A DNA stretch of 64,000 nt from Nostoc sp. 'Peltigera membranacea cyanobiont' N6 (GTDB taxonomy: Bacteria > Cyanobacteriota > Cyanobacteriia > Cyanobacteriales > Nostocaceae): the NCBI RefSeq assembly GCF_002949735.1, contig NZ_CP026681.1, positions 7,532,501 to 7,596,500 on the forward strand, read 5' to 3'. The notes beneath the pieces are model-generated. The model did not search any database. It was not told the origin of the DNA and was given only the letters and a program-made list of their open reading frames with translations. Positions 1-8,630 of this stretch are shown piece by piece (positions within the stretch are counted from its first letter, which is position 1; every line of letters begins with the position of its first letter). Made by a program: the position numbers and the translations under genes.

Positions 1-1
1 G

Positions 2-199
2 GGAAACCCGCCTACAGCGCTGGATTCACCGCAACGCACTGGCTCCTCTACAATACCTAATTTCGTTCAAAAATCAAATAGTAATCCTATAGTAACGGTT
101 GATGTTGAAGAAAGTCCGATTGAACGTCTTAAAAAAAGTTTTACAGTAGGAAAAAGAAACAGCATATACCAGAGGCGGAGCGTGTTCGGCTCCGCTTAA
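2..199 (+). pseudogene. 3' end of an unidentified gene, possibly frameshifted
   Basis: The window opens inside an open frame that runs from base 2 to a TAA at 197-199 and encodes about 65 Ser/Asn/Pro-rich residues. A perfect 7-bp palindromic stem (175-181 with 189-195) sits just before the stop. Beyond it another frame reads QVVVQANGKIICTARGNVKT and stops near 255, which looks like the natural C-terminus of a beta-rich domain. I infer that the palindrome was inserted and shifted the frame, but the start lies outside the window. The product is not recognised. Confidence 0.3.
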
Positions 200-255
200 G
201 TTACAAGTAGTAGTACAAGCGAATGGGAAAATTATCTGTACGGCTCGCGGTAATG

Positions 256-1017
256 TTAAAACTTGAGGAATGAGTGGATTCTAGAGACTGCATATCTGAT
301 GCTACTTTCATCAGTATATTGTGGATTAATTGGGATTTCTTTGAAAGATTTTAATATAATTACAACCCGATAAAGCTTAGAGTATTTATATTGCTTTTCT
401 TGGATATCAAAACGCAAAATACTTTCTAGTGGATATTCAATAACTTGGTTGCCACGCAGGCTTTTCCGTTCGATAAATACCCGATCGATACTCTTATAGA
501 AAGTGCAGATAGTTACAGGTGAGGTTCCAAAATAAGCTGCGATCGCCATAATAATTAATATAGATAAATTTAAGAAAAATAAATAATTTCGCTGATTTTG
601 CTGTACGAATAGAGAAGTTTGCCTAGAGTTGATAAAATCGTTAGTTTTCAAGGTAAATTCCCGATCCTCTTCATAGCTAACATGGGATAAAAGAGGAAAG
701 TCTTGAAATGGAGTCAAAATTATAACTTGATAAGTTCTCCCCCCTTTGCTAGTAGTCTTTGTCAGAATGTATGCTTCTCTGGGGTCAAAGATTTTGAGTT
801 TCTTCATGCTTCCCAGCAAATTAAACCGCCTCAATTCACAGTTAACTTGAGTTGGCGAGACGCGATCGCAATTGAGACTAACTGAAGCAGACTCAAAAAA
901 TAAGCAGTAAATCAAAAAGCCTAAACAGATAGTAAAAATGCAACACCCGATAAACCAATATCTGAGTGGTCTATGCTTTAGCTGCAATCTAGTACGGGTT
1001 TCCTCTACAATTTTCAT
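256..1017 (-). CDS. Two-TM membrane protein of unknown function
   Basis: The protein has 253 residues. One hydrophobic segment lies at about residues 18-42 and a second at about 146-164. Between them is a roughly 100-residue domain with two Cys and mixed charge, probably outside the cytoplasm. After the second segment come about 85 residues of alternating beta-like sequence (IEYPLESILRFDIQEK and following) that resemble a PH-like membrane-associated fold, though this is only an impression. The gene has no operon partner: the next gene is divergent, about 160 bp away. No family was recognised. Confidence 0.7.
   Translation of the reverse strand: MKIVEETRTRLQLKHRPLRYWFIGCCIFTICLGFLIYCLFFESASVSLNCDRVSPTQVNCELRRFNLLGSMKKLKIFDPREAYILTKTTSKGGRTYQVIILTPFQDFPLLSHVSYEEDREFTLKTNDFINSRQTSLFVQQNQRNYLFFLNLSILIIMAIAAYFGTSPVTICTFYKSIDRVFIERKSLRGNQVIEYPLESILRFDIQEKQYKYSKLYRVVIILKSFKEIPINPQYTDESSIRYAVSRIHSFLKF
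862..869. repeat. HIP1 octamer GCGATCGC (example)
   Basis: GCGATCGC occurs at 862-869, 5378-5385 and many other sites throughout the window, in genes and gaps. This over-represented palindrome is typical of cyanobacteria. Confidence 0.95.
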
Positions 1018-1178
1018 CAGTGCCTGTATATAGAATACTTAAGCCTTGAGTAGAGTATGCCCTTGGCAATCCATTCACCGATCGCTAAGTCTAAGTACTA
1101 GGGAGGATTTATTATCAATTGCTAAATAAGCTTTGGCTAGCTGGTAGATAATTAGGGCAGAAAGCTATAGCTAGAAGC

Positions 1179-2045
1179 ATGGAAACCAAACAACTAGGAA
1201 AAACTGGTGTCTTTGTGAGTGTGATTGGCTTGGGTGGTATGCCCATGTCAATCTCTAATCGCCCTCCCGAATCGCAATCAATCGAAGTTATTCATCATGC
1301 TCTGGATTTGGGTATCACATTTATTGACACTGCCGACTCTTACTGCAAAGATGAGTCAGAAAAACACCACAATGAGCGACTAATTCACAAGGCGCTTGCT
1401 AGTTACAAAGGCGATATTAGCCAAGTAATTGTGGCAACAAAAGGCGGTTTAATGCGCCCCGATGGAAACTGGACACAAAACGGCAAGCCAGAACATTTAC
1501 GCGAAACAATTCGAGTTAGTTTTGAGGCGTTGGGTGGTGATAAACCCATCGATGTTTGGCAATACCATTCTCCCGATCCTAATTACACCATTGAAGAATC
1601 TCTTGCGCCTGTGAAAGAAGCAGTAGAGGCAGGTTTGATTCGGTTTGTGGGAGTTTCTAACTTTTCCGTTGAACAAATTAAGCGGGCGCGGGATGTAGTA
1701 GATATTGTCTCAGTGCAGAATCAATACAGCCCTTGGCAACGACAACCAGAAAATGATGGAGTGTTGAAGTATTGCGAACAGCAAGGATTGACATTTTTGC
1801 CTTGGAGTCCCTTTGGTGGTAGATATCGCCATCAGGATTTGCAAAATATCCCTGCGATCGCTAACTTAGCTAAAGAAAAAGGTGTGTCACTATATAATAT
1901 CGTTCTAGCTTGGTTGCGTTCTAAGTCGCCCGCTATTTTGCCAATTCCTGGAGCTAGCAAGGTTTCCAGCATTGAAGACTCAACACAAACTATCAATGTG
2001 AACCTATCTGATGAAGAAGTGCAAAAAATTGATCGGGCAACTTAA
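1179..2045 (+). CDS. Aldo/keto reductase
   Basis: This is a 288-residue NADPH-dependent oxidoreductase of the aldo/keto reductase superfamily, a cytosolic TIM barrel that reduces carbonyl substrates. The catalytic tetrad is visible: Asp50 and Tyr55 in FIDTADSY, Lys88 in VIVATKGG and His130 in VWQYHSPD. The SNFS and late PIPGA motifs match the cofactor-binding region. The order and length fit the bacterial general AKR group (YajO/Tas-like). The substrate cannot be told from sequence. The start is an ATG about 160 bp from the divergent membrane-protein gene. It appears monocistronic. Confidence 0.9.
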   Translation: METKQLGKTGVFVSVIGLGGMPMSISNRPPESQSIEVIHHALDLGITFIDTADSYCKDESEKHHNERLIHKALASYKGDISQVIVATKGGLMRPDGNWTQNGKPEHLRETIRVSFEALGGDKPIDVWQYHSPDPNYTIEESLAPVKEAVEAGLIRFVGVSNFSVEQIKRARDVVDIVSVQNQYSPWQRQPENDGVLKYCEQQGLTFLPWSPFGGRYRHQDLQNIPAIANLAKEKGVSLYNIVLAWLRSKSPAILPIPGASKVSSIEDSTQTINVNLSDEEVQKIDRAT

Positions 2046-2275
2046 TCATTCCCCAAATACCAATTCTTTGTGAGGCTGCGCCAAACTCTTTTAACTTCTT
2101 TCTTTGTGTTCTTTGCGTCCTTTGCGGTTCGTTTTTCTTTCTTGTACTTATGGTTTAGTGCATCTTCATCCAGAATTTGTATAACTATTGACAAGGCTGT
2201 ACTCAAACTCTGCGGCCTTATTGGTACACTCCAATAAGCACATAGAGAAAAGACACGATCTTAGAAACACACCGC

Positions 2276-2794
2276 TTGCTAATGCGTGACTTTGTAGAGG
2301 CAGATTGGCAAGCGGTTTTTGCCTATCAATCCGATCCTTTGTACTTGCGTTACAGTTATTGGACGCATCGCACACAGAAGGATGTTTCCGAATTTATCCA
2401 GATGTTTATTGGTGAGCAAAAAGAGCAACCAAGAACAAAGTTTCAGTTAGTTGTTGTCCTTAAAGAAGAAAATCAGCTTATTGGCAATTGTGGCATCCGT
2501 GTAAACGATTCTGAACTGCGGGAAGCAAATATCGGTTATGAATTAAATCCTCAGTTTTGGGGACAAGGTTATGCAACAGAAGCAGCACGGGCAATTTTAA
2601 AGTTTGGCTTTGAAGAACTGGAAATGCATCGGATCTGGTCTTGGTGTGTTGCAGAGAATGTTGCTTCTGTAAGGGTATTAGAAAAAATTGGTATGCGACG
2701 TGAGGGACATCTGCTGGAAAAAGAGTTAATTAAAGGCAGATGGTATGATAATTTTCTTTACGCTATCCTTCAGCAAGAGTGGAAAACGAAGTAA
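2276..2794 (+). CDS. GNAT-family N-acetyltransferase (RimJ/RimL-like)
   Basis: The protein is a GCN5-related acetyltransferase that moves an acetyl group from acetyl-CoA to an amine, probably a protein N-terminus or small molecule. The family pattern is clear: an N-terminal LLMRDF strand, GYELNPQFWGQGYATEAA (the acetyl-CoA pyrophosphate loop) and NVASVRVLEKIGMRREG near the C-terminus. The TTG at 2276 gives 172 residues. Upstream the same frame reads ILETHR back to a TAG at 2243-2245, which resembles the usual family N-terminus but has no ATG, GTG or TTG. The true start may therefore be TTG 2276, ATG 2282 or a non-canonical codon. Confidence 0.85.
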   Translation: MLMRDFVEADWQAVFAYQSDPLYLRYSYWTHRTQKDVSEFIQMFIGEQKEQPRTKFQLVVVLKEENQLIGNCGIRVNDSELREANIGYELNPQFWGQGYATEAARAILKFGFEELEMHRIWSWCVAENVASVRVLEKIGMRREGHLLEKELIKGRWYDNFLYAILQQEWKTK

Positions 2795-2824
2795 TTCTGC
2801 TTCTATGAGCTATTTATCTCAAAC

Positions 2825-3523
2825 CTAATCTATATCTCCAGAGGCAACCGCATGTAATCTTTCAGTATCAAGTATAATAATCGTCCCACCCCGATGATAG
2901 CTAATTACTGACTTGAGACTTTTAATCAACCGCACACATTCTTCGTAAGTAATGCCGCTACTTCGAGCCATGCGATAATAAGACAACTTGACTTTTAAAC
3001 ACTCGCCTTGTGGACTTAATTCAGTTCCCGATTCAGCAGCAAAATATTGAATTAATCTGGCAAGGCGAACAATCGCTCTTTCAGAAACTAATCCGTGGAC
3101 TGTTTCATGCAATTGCTGAATTCGACTGTTAAAAACCATCAGCATTCGTAATGCAATTTCAGGATTTTGCCCAATCGCTTTTAATAAAGCATCTCGTTCT
3201 ACAGTGAGAGTTTCACAATCAAATTCAGCAGTTATAGTTGCCGGGGATATTCCATTTCCTAATAAAGCAGGAGCCGCAAAAATTTCCCCAGCAGCTAAGG
3301 TGCGGAGAATTGTTTCTTTCCCCTTCATTGCTGTTTTGGTAACTTGAATTGCTCCACTGACAACAGCATAGAGTTTTGCTGGTAAAGCATCACCTTCATG
3401 GAGAATAATCTCTCCTTTGCGATGGCGTTGCACCTGAGTGTAAGGTTGCAAACTTACTTTGTCTGCTGTTTCTAAACCTGCAAACACAATAATTTGCGAA
3501 AGTTGTTCCAGGGATGCCTGCAT
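2825..3523 (-). CDS. Crp/Fnr-family transcriptional regulator
   Basis: The protein has a cyclic-nucleotide-binding-like beta-roll at about residues 15-130 (RKGEIILHEGDALPAKLYAV) and a C-terminal winged helix-turn-helix (YRMARSSGITYEECVRLIKS). I chose the ATG at 3523, giving 232 residues, because it follows the stop of the upstream amidase gene by 2 bp. A longer frame starting at 3565 would overlap the amidase and add a Ser-rich tail atypical of the family. The tight spacing implies co-transcription and translational coupling with the amidase. The ligand is unknown: Fnr-type cysteines are absent, so an oxygen-sensing cluster is unlikely. Confidence 0.87.
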   Translation of the reverse strand: MQASLEQLSQIIVFAGLETADKVSLQPYTQVQRHRKGEIILHEGDALPAKLYAVVSGAIQVTKTAMKGKETILRTLAAGEIFAAPALLGNGISPATITAEFDCETLTVERDALLKAIGQNPEIALRMLMVFNSRIQQLHETVHGLVSERAIVRLARLIQYFAAESGTELSPQGECLKVKLSYYRMARSSGITYEECVRLIKSLKSVISYHRGGTIIILDTERLHAVASGDID

Positions 3524-3525
3524 AA

Positions 3526-4929
3526 TTAGCCTGATATTGCCAAGGCTGGACGATGATGAATCCAAGGGTTAGCTGCTTCTAATTGTGCTGCTAGGCTGAT
3601 GAGTGTAGCTTCAGCCGCAGGTTTACCAATTAGCTGCACACTCATGGGTAAACCCTTACTATCAAAGCCTACAGGAATTGCGATCGCAGGTTGTCCAGTT
3701 GCATTGGCAGGGGGACAAGGGGCAACCCACTCAATAATATTTTGGAATGTCTCTTCTGGACTCAGCGAAGCCCATTCCCCCACGCGGATAGGTGAATGCA
3801 GATAAACTGGCAATACCAGCACATCAACGGTATCAAAAAACGCCACAATCTGCCGTGCTATTATCTGCATTTGGGAAACTGCTTTCAGATAGTCAGCGAC
3901 AGAACCTGTGCGTGCAAATAGCCAGCGATTCATTGGTTGTAGGGCTTCAACCGGAAGTCCCGCCGCAGCTACTCCAGCTTGCCAAACGATTTGAAATGGT
4001 TCGACTAAACCGCTAAAATCTGGAGATTTCTGTTCAACTTCATGGCCGAGTTGTTCTAATAACTGGACTGTTTGACGGACACCTTGCTGACAGTTGGCAT
4101 CAGCTTCTCCCAAAGGAGAAATGCTAGTGTCAAAGGCAATTCGCAAAGCACCAAGTTTTGTCTGAGTGGCGGCGAGAAATGATGGTTCGGGATCTGGCAA
4201 CCAGTAAGGATCGCCTGTGACATAGCCACTTATGGCATCCAAAAGGGCAGCAGCATCAGCCACAGTCCGGGCGATGGGGCCGTTGACGGCAATTCCAGCG
4301 AGGCGTTCGCCGACGGGTGCTTTACTCACTCTGCCTCTGGATGGTTTGATTCCTACCAAACCACAACAAGCCGCAGGGCCGCGAATCGAACCGCCGCCAT
4401 CAGAACCTTGAGCGATCGCACATAATCCTGCTGCTACCGCTGCCGCCGCGCCACCACTGGAACCACCAGGGGTATATTCTAAATTCCACGGATTTCTCGC
4501 TGGCGGAAAACCCGTAGGTTCGCTGTATGGAAATGAACCTAATTCGGAAGTGGCTGTTTTCCCAAGAATAGTAAACCCAGCTTGCTTAATCCGCGTTACA
4601 ACACCATCATCATAATTAGGGATATTGTTCAGTAATGCTGGATTACCATAAGTGCAGGTAACATCAGCTACAGCATTCAAATCTTTAATGGAAATTGGCA
4701 CGCCAAAAAATGGCGGTAATTCTGAGGTAGTTGTCAATAATTCTGTTTTGGCTTTGGCATCTGCGATCGCTAATTCTGCCGTCACCGTAAAATAACTTCC
4801 TAATTGGGGATTTAACTGTCCAATCCGTTCTAAATATATTTCCACCAACTCTAGGGGTGATACTTCTCGGCGACGAATTAATTGCGCCAACTCTAGTGCG
4901 GGGGTAAATGCTAAATCAACTTCATTCAT
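3526..4929 (-). CDS. Amidase, amidase-signature family
   Basis: This 467-residue enzyme hydrolyses an amide to acid and ammonia. The Ser-cisSer-Lys triad of the amidase signature family is present: Lys82 in PISIKDLN, Ser157 in the GGSSGG loop and the nucleophile Ser181 in GSDGGGSIRG. Length and domain order fit a stand-alone amidase. It is not an obvious GatA, since gatB/gatC are not nearby and the C-terminal half differs. The gene is followed after 2 bp by a Crp-type regulator, so the regulator may control amide use. The substrate is unknown. Confidence 0.88.
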   Translation of the reverse strand: MNEVDLAFTPALELAQLIRRREVSPLELVEIYLERIGQLNPQLGSYFTVTAELAIADAKAKTELLTTTSELPPFFGVPISIKDLNAVADVTCTYGNPALLNNIPNYDDGVVTRIKQAGFTILGKTATSELGSFPYSEPTGFPPARNPWNLEYTPGGSSGGAAAAVAAGLCAIAQGSDGGGSIRGPAACCGLVGIKPSRGRVSKAPVGERLAGIAVNGPIARTVADAAALLDAISGYVTGDPYWLPDPEPSFLAATQTKLGALRIAFDTSISPLGEADANCQQGVRQTVQLLEQLGHEVEQKSPDFSGLVEPFQIVWQAGVAAAGLPVEALQPMNRWLFARTGSVADYLKAVSQMQIIARQIVAFFDTVDVLVLPVYLHSPIRVGEWASLSPEETFQNIIEWVAPCPPANATGQPAIAIPVGFDSKGLPMSVQLIGKPAAEATLISLAAQLEAANPWIHHRPALAISG

Positions 4930-5137
4930 AAGTTAGTGAATGGGTAATTTTGTCTTTCTCTGGGATTTTTAAACTGAAATTGTTACTTTAGCAGGATTTA
5001 CGGGAATTATACATTTTATAGCTCCTAAGCTTTGTCACTCAACTAGGATGCTCAGATGCAACAGATGTGGTTATGTTCTGACTCAAGCCATTTTAATTGT
5101 TTCGTATAAACTTTCGACAAATCCCTAAGAGGTATTT

Positions 5138-6595
5138 ATGGCTAACCTAGAAATACTTGTTAGTGAATTGCCAACACTAATTCAGAGTTTAAAACTGACT
5201 ATTGGCGATTCTAATGAAATCATGGAACAAATTATCTCGATCGATAATGCTCAGGAACAACTACGCAATATTAAGAAAATAATTATTCAAGAATTAAAAT
5301 TTGATAATATCAAAAATTCTGCGATCGCTACACTTCCGCGAATAAATACTGTAGCTAGTGTTGGATTATTAGAGCCAGCGATCGCAGAAAAATTTGGACA
5401 TTCAAAAACTAAAATATCATTAACTGATTTACAATCCAAAATCGATGGCTGGATTGAGTGGGGTTATTTTTTGCAGGCAATAGCTGGTGATATTCTCAGT
5501 GACGATCGTTTGGTCAATCAACTAAATTTTGACATTAATCATCTCAGCTTATCCGCCCAATTTCAGTTAATTGCTGAGGGTTTAAAAATTAACTTAGTCC
5601 TTGAAAATTATCATATTTTAGGACATCAAATTACAAAAATTAGTAATTATCAAAAAGAGTTAGTAGAATTACAACAAAAGTTAAATTATATTTTTGACAC
5701 TATTAAAAATAGTCGTAGTTTATTAAATATTTTATTAGGGGTGTCTGCTTTCTTTGGCAAATCTGGTTTTGCTTTAGAGTGGTTAGACGATGACCACGAA
5801 TTAATTATATCAAGTGATGGTAAATTTCAAGAATTGACGGATATTCTTAATGATTGTGATTATTTTAAAGATAAAATTGCTGCTTTAATTCTTCATAGTG
5901 AAACTTTAAAAGAACAAGCAGAACACGCCCTAAAAAAGATTGAAGAAGAAAGTAGTAATAAACCAATTATTAGCCAGCATGTAGAGAAATTACCAAAATT
6001 ATCGACACCAAAAATAGTCCGTTCAGCTTTGATTATAGCTTCAAGTTTAGTAATTTTAGGTTTTGGTGGTTGGAAACTTAAGGAGCAAAGCCACCAATGG
6101 CAACAGACTAATCTAAGTTTAATTCAAGAAGGGAGTGCCTTAGCTAAGTTTAAATCTGCTCAAAAACTTGGTATGGAAGCAGCTTCTTTAGTTCAAAAAC
6201 CACCACATCCTCTAAAAGTCTGGCAACAAGCCGAAACTAAATGGCATCAGGCAATAATCTTGTTAGATAGTATTCATGATAAAACATCAGTTTCTCATAG
6301 AGCAAAGAACAAATTAGCTTACTATCGAATTAACTATAAATCTATCACTCAAAGAGTCATAATTGAAAAGAAAGCTTTAAACAACTTTGAATCAGCCCAA
6401 AAACTAGCGATAGAAGCTAATTTATTTTTCAATAAATCGCCTCATTCGCCACTAATTCGGCAGCAGGCACAAGACAAATGGAAACAAGCAATCAGTTTAT
6501 TAGAAGCAATTCCAAATAGTACGTCTGTCTCTATACAAGCTAAGGAAACACTTAATATTTATAAAACTAATTATGCGTCTATCAGCGAAATATAG
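5138..6595 (+). CDS. Membrane-anchored protein with duplicated C-terminal module, unknown function
   Basis: The protein has 485 residues and starts at an ATG behind an AAGAGG ribosome site. The N-terminal ~290 residues are helical, with probable coiled coil around 165-200 and 245-280. A single hydrophobic segment lies at about 298-316. Two homologous ~70-residue modules follow, at about 335-405 and 410-482. Both contain FxSAQKL, a W/QA pair, W(H/K)QAI.LL(D/E) and a closing NYxSI, which suggests TPR-like helical hairpins. The orientation is probably cytoplasmic N-terminus with the repeats outside, but this is uncertain. No family recognised. Confidence 0.75.
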   Translation: MANLEILVSELPTLIQSLKLTIGDSNEIMEQIISIDNAQEQLRNIKKIIIQELKFDNIKNSAIATLPRINTVASVGLLEPAIAEKFGHSKTKISLTDLQSKIDGWIEWGYFLQAIAGDILSDDRLVNQLNFDINHLSLSAQFQLIAEGLKINLVLENYHILGHQITKISNYQKELVELQQKLNYIFDTIKNSRSLLNILLGVSAFFGKSGFALEWLDDDHELIISSDGKFQELTDILNDCDYFKDKIAALILHSETLKEQAEHALKKIEEESSNKPIISQHVEKLPKLSTPKIVRSALIIASSLVILGFGGWKLKEQSHQWQQTNLSLIQEGSALAKFKSAQKLGMEAASLVQKPPHPLKVWQQAETKWHQAIILLDSIHDKTSVSHRAKNKLAYYRINYKSITQRVIIEKKALNNFESAQKLAIEANLFFNKSPHSPLIRQQAQDKWKQAISLLEAIPNSTSVSIQAKETLNIYKTNYASISEI

Positions 6596-6606
6596 CAGTT
6601 AGAACC

Positions 6607-6758
6607 TATTTATAAAGTAAATAAAAAGTTAGGGTGTGTTATGGCTGTGTAGGAATTTGAAGGTTTGAGAAAGTCTAATTTAGCCGTAACGCACAATATT
6701 TATCGGTGCGTTACGCGCTGCTTTAACGCACCCTACAATTTAAGCTTTACTTTATAAA
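6607..6758. repeat. Palindromic ~150-bp intergenic element
   Basis: The outer arms TTTATAAAGTAAA (6609-6621) and its exact complement (6746-6758) enclose second arms TAGGGTGTGTTA and TAACGCACCCTA and a central stem TAACGCAC/GTGCGTTA (6687-6694 with 6706-6713). The GTAGGGTGCGTTA core is a familiar dispersed repeat in cyanobacteria. The nested symmetry suggests a REP/MITE-like unit. No coding capacity was seen. Confidence 0.65.
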
Positions 6759-6895
6759 TGCTTCTTCTCGCTCCGATGAGTATCAAGTTTTAATTGATTG
6801 AGAAGTAAGTTGGTAGTAAGGACTTTAGTCCTTGTTTTCTAAGGACTGTTCGCGCAGCGTTCCCGCAAGGTAGTACTTACTACAAACATTAACAA
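6759..6895. other. Intergenic region with a second hairpin repeat
   Basis: This gap between a plus-strand gene and the 3' end of map holds the perfect small palindrome AAGGACTTTAGTCCTT (near 6818-6833). Outer arms GTAGTAAG and CTTACTAC flank a GC-rich segment (GTTCGCGCAGCGTTCCCGC). It could act as a terminator for map, which ends at 6896. Confidence 0.4.
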
Positions 6896-7723
6896 TTACA
6901 CCTTAGAACGGTCAGTCAAAATCTCATAACCAGTATCTGTTACCAAAACTGTATGCTCAAACTGAGCCGACAAAGAATTATCCACGGTGACTGCCGTCCA
7001 ACGGTCAGATAATGTCCGAGTGTGTCTAGAACCCGCATTTAAAATTGGCTCAATTGCCAGCGTCATCCCCGCACGAAGTTTAACATTTGGCATCTCGCGG
7101 GTACGGTAGTTGAATACTGAAGGTTCTTCGTGCAAGTTACGACCAACACCGTGTCCAGTGAATTCTTCGACTATACTAAAGCCGTTAGCTTTCACATGGT
7201 CTTCAATTGCTCCAGCTAAGTCAAGCAGGTATACACCAGCTTTTACTTGTTCAATGCCCTTAAATAAAGCTTCTTCTGCGACGCGAATTAATTTAGCAGC
7301 TTCTTCTGTCACTTCACCGACAGCAATTGAAATGCAAGAATCACCATGAAAGCCTTGGTAATAAGCGCCGGTATCTACTTTTAATACATCTCCCACGCGA
7401 ATCACTTTCTTCGGGCTAGGAATGCCATGTACTGCTTCATTATTAATGCTGGAGCAGATAGAACCGGGAAAACCGTGGTATCCTTTAAAACTTGGTGTTG
7501 CCCCCATTTCGCGGATGCGTTTTTCGGCGTGAGCATCCAAATCAGCCGTTGTCATTCCTGGCTTTACTAGCTCGGAAATTTCTTTGAGAACAGTTGCCAC
7601 AATTGCCGATGATTGTCGCATGATTTCAATTTCACGCGATGATTTAATTTCAATTCCTCGTCCCTTTTTTTTTGATGTTGCAGGCTGAGTTGTTTGAGAA
7701 AGTAAGTTACTGAAAATGTTCAT
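6896..7723 (-). CDS. map: Methionine aminopeptidase, type I
   Basis: The enzyme removes the initiator methionine from nascent proteins in the cytosol. All five dinuclear-metal ligands of the pita-bread fold are visible: Asp117 and Asp128 (KVDTGAYYQGFHGDSC), His191 (GHGVGRNLHEE), Glu225 (AIEPIL) and Glu256 (FEHTVLV). His99 in the VHG motif is the substrate-contacting His. The 275-residue protein has about 25 extra N-terminal residues ending in KKKGRG before the catalytic core. Cyanobacteria carry several map paralogs, and this one is not in a ribosomal-protein operon. Confidence 0.93.
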   Translation of the reverse strand: MNIFSNLLSQTTQPATSKKKGRGIEIKSSREIEIMRQSSAIVATVLKEISELVKPGMTTADLDAHAEKRIREMGATPSFKGYHGFPGSICSSINNEAVHGIPSPKKVIRVGDVLKVDTGAYYQGFHGDSCISIAVGEVTEEAAKLIRVAEEALFKGIEQVKAGVYLLDLAGAIEDHVKANGFSIVEEFTGHGVGRNLHEEPSVFNYRTREMPNVKLRAGMTLAIEPILNAGSRHTRTLSDRWTAVTVDNSLSAQFEHTVLVTDTGYEILTDRSKV

Positions 7724-8004
7724 AGGAAATTAATAATTACTGGTAGCTTTGCCGATGAAGTATGAATGCTTTCTCTAGATTACTTGAGAAATAATATCTA
7801 TAATTTAAGTTATTTTAATCCCTGATAGGGATTCTTGCAGTTTAGCTGCGTAATGTATATATAATAACATATTAGCCTCCTCCTGATGTTTTAGACTTCA
7901 ATCAAAATTGCTCTAACTTATTTTTCGCTGCACACGATAGAATTTAGCTCAATTATCTTTAATTGAAACATTAGACGGTTATTCAATACTAAGTCTAAGA
8001 ATTT

Positions 8005-8529
8005 TTAATTTTTTATGGCAATTTCTCCAGTCATACCTGCTTCCGTATGTCCCGATATTGAACAACGTAAGCCATAAGTTCCAGATTTCAGAGGCACAAA
8101 TACCCATTCTGCCTCAGCACCCGGCTTGAGTTCCAGTTCGTGAATGGCTCCTTTGACTTCTACTTTGCCTGCTTGAACTTTTTGTGTCCAGATGCCATCG
8201 GCAAAATCTTTAGCAGTAAAATAGTGCTTCAGTTGGCTGGGATTGGTAAGCCGGAGTTGATAGCGTTTACCAGCCTCGAATTCTAGATGATTTGGCTCAA
8301 ACTTGAGTTCGTTAGCCAAATTACCTAAGCTAATTGTAATTTCTGTGGCTGGTTGCTTGAGCAAATCGCCAGATAAATTCGCTGCCATTGCTGGAGTAGC
8401 AGCGATAAAATTTAAGCTGAGAAACAACGTTAATATAACGTACTTCCGACGTAATATTTGCAGCCAAGCAGTGTTTGGTAAAGTAAGAGATGTAATTACA
8501 ATTTGGTATAAATGGTTGTAAATTTTCAT
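8005..8529 (-). CDS. Secreted cupredoxin-domain (plastocyanin-like) protein
   Basis: The 174-residue protein has a hydrophobic N-terminal signal at about 30-50 ending in PAMAA, then one cupredoxin beta-sandwich. Candidate type 1 copper ligands are His102 (KHYFTA), Cys156, His161 and Met166 (CSISGHTEAGM), in the standard C-x4-H-x4-M spacing. It is therefore likely a periplasmic or thylakoid-lumen copper protein that carries electrons or copper. It lacks the plastocyanin consensus, so it is not petE. The gene stands alone between convergent and same-strand neighbours with wide gaps. Confidence 0.85.
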   Translation of the reverse strand: MKIYNHLYQIVITSLTLPNTAWLQILRRKYVILTLFLSLNFIAATPAMAANLSGDLLKQPATEITISLGNLANELKFEPNHLEFEAGKRYQLRLTNPSQLKHYFTAKDFADGIWTQKVQAGKVEVKGAIHELELKPGAEAEWVFVPLKSGTYGLRCSISGHTEAGMTGEIAIKN

Positions 8530-8630
8530 CGGTAGTCCTCAAAAGGCAATGCTGATGAGCAAGAACAATTAATAGATAGCGGTAAAAACCGCTTTACCTA
8601 TTCTTTATTATCCATGCCCAGCGCCCATCT

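Noticed and set aside
2166..2375. Minus-strand frame of 69 codons overlapping the acetyltransferase start
   Set aside because: No ribosome site or family features, and it overlaps a clear GNAT gene.
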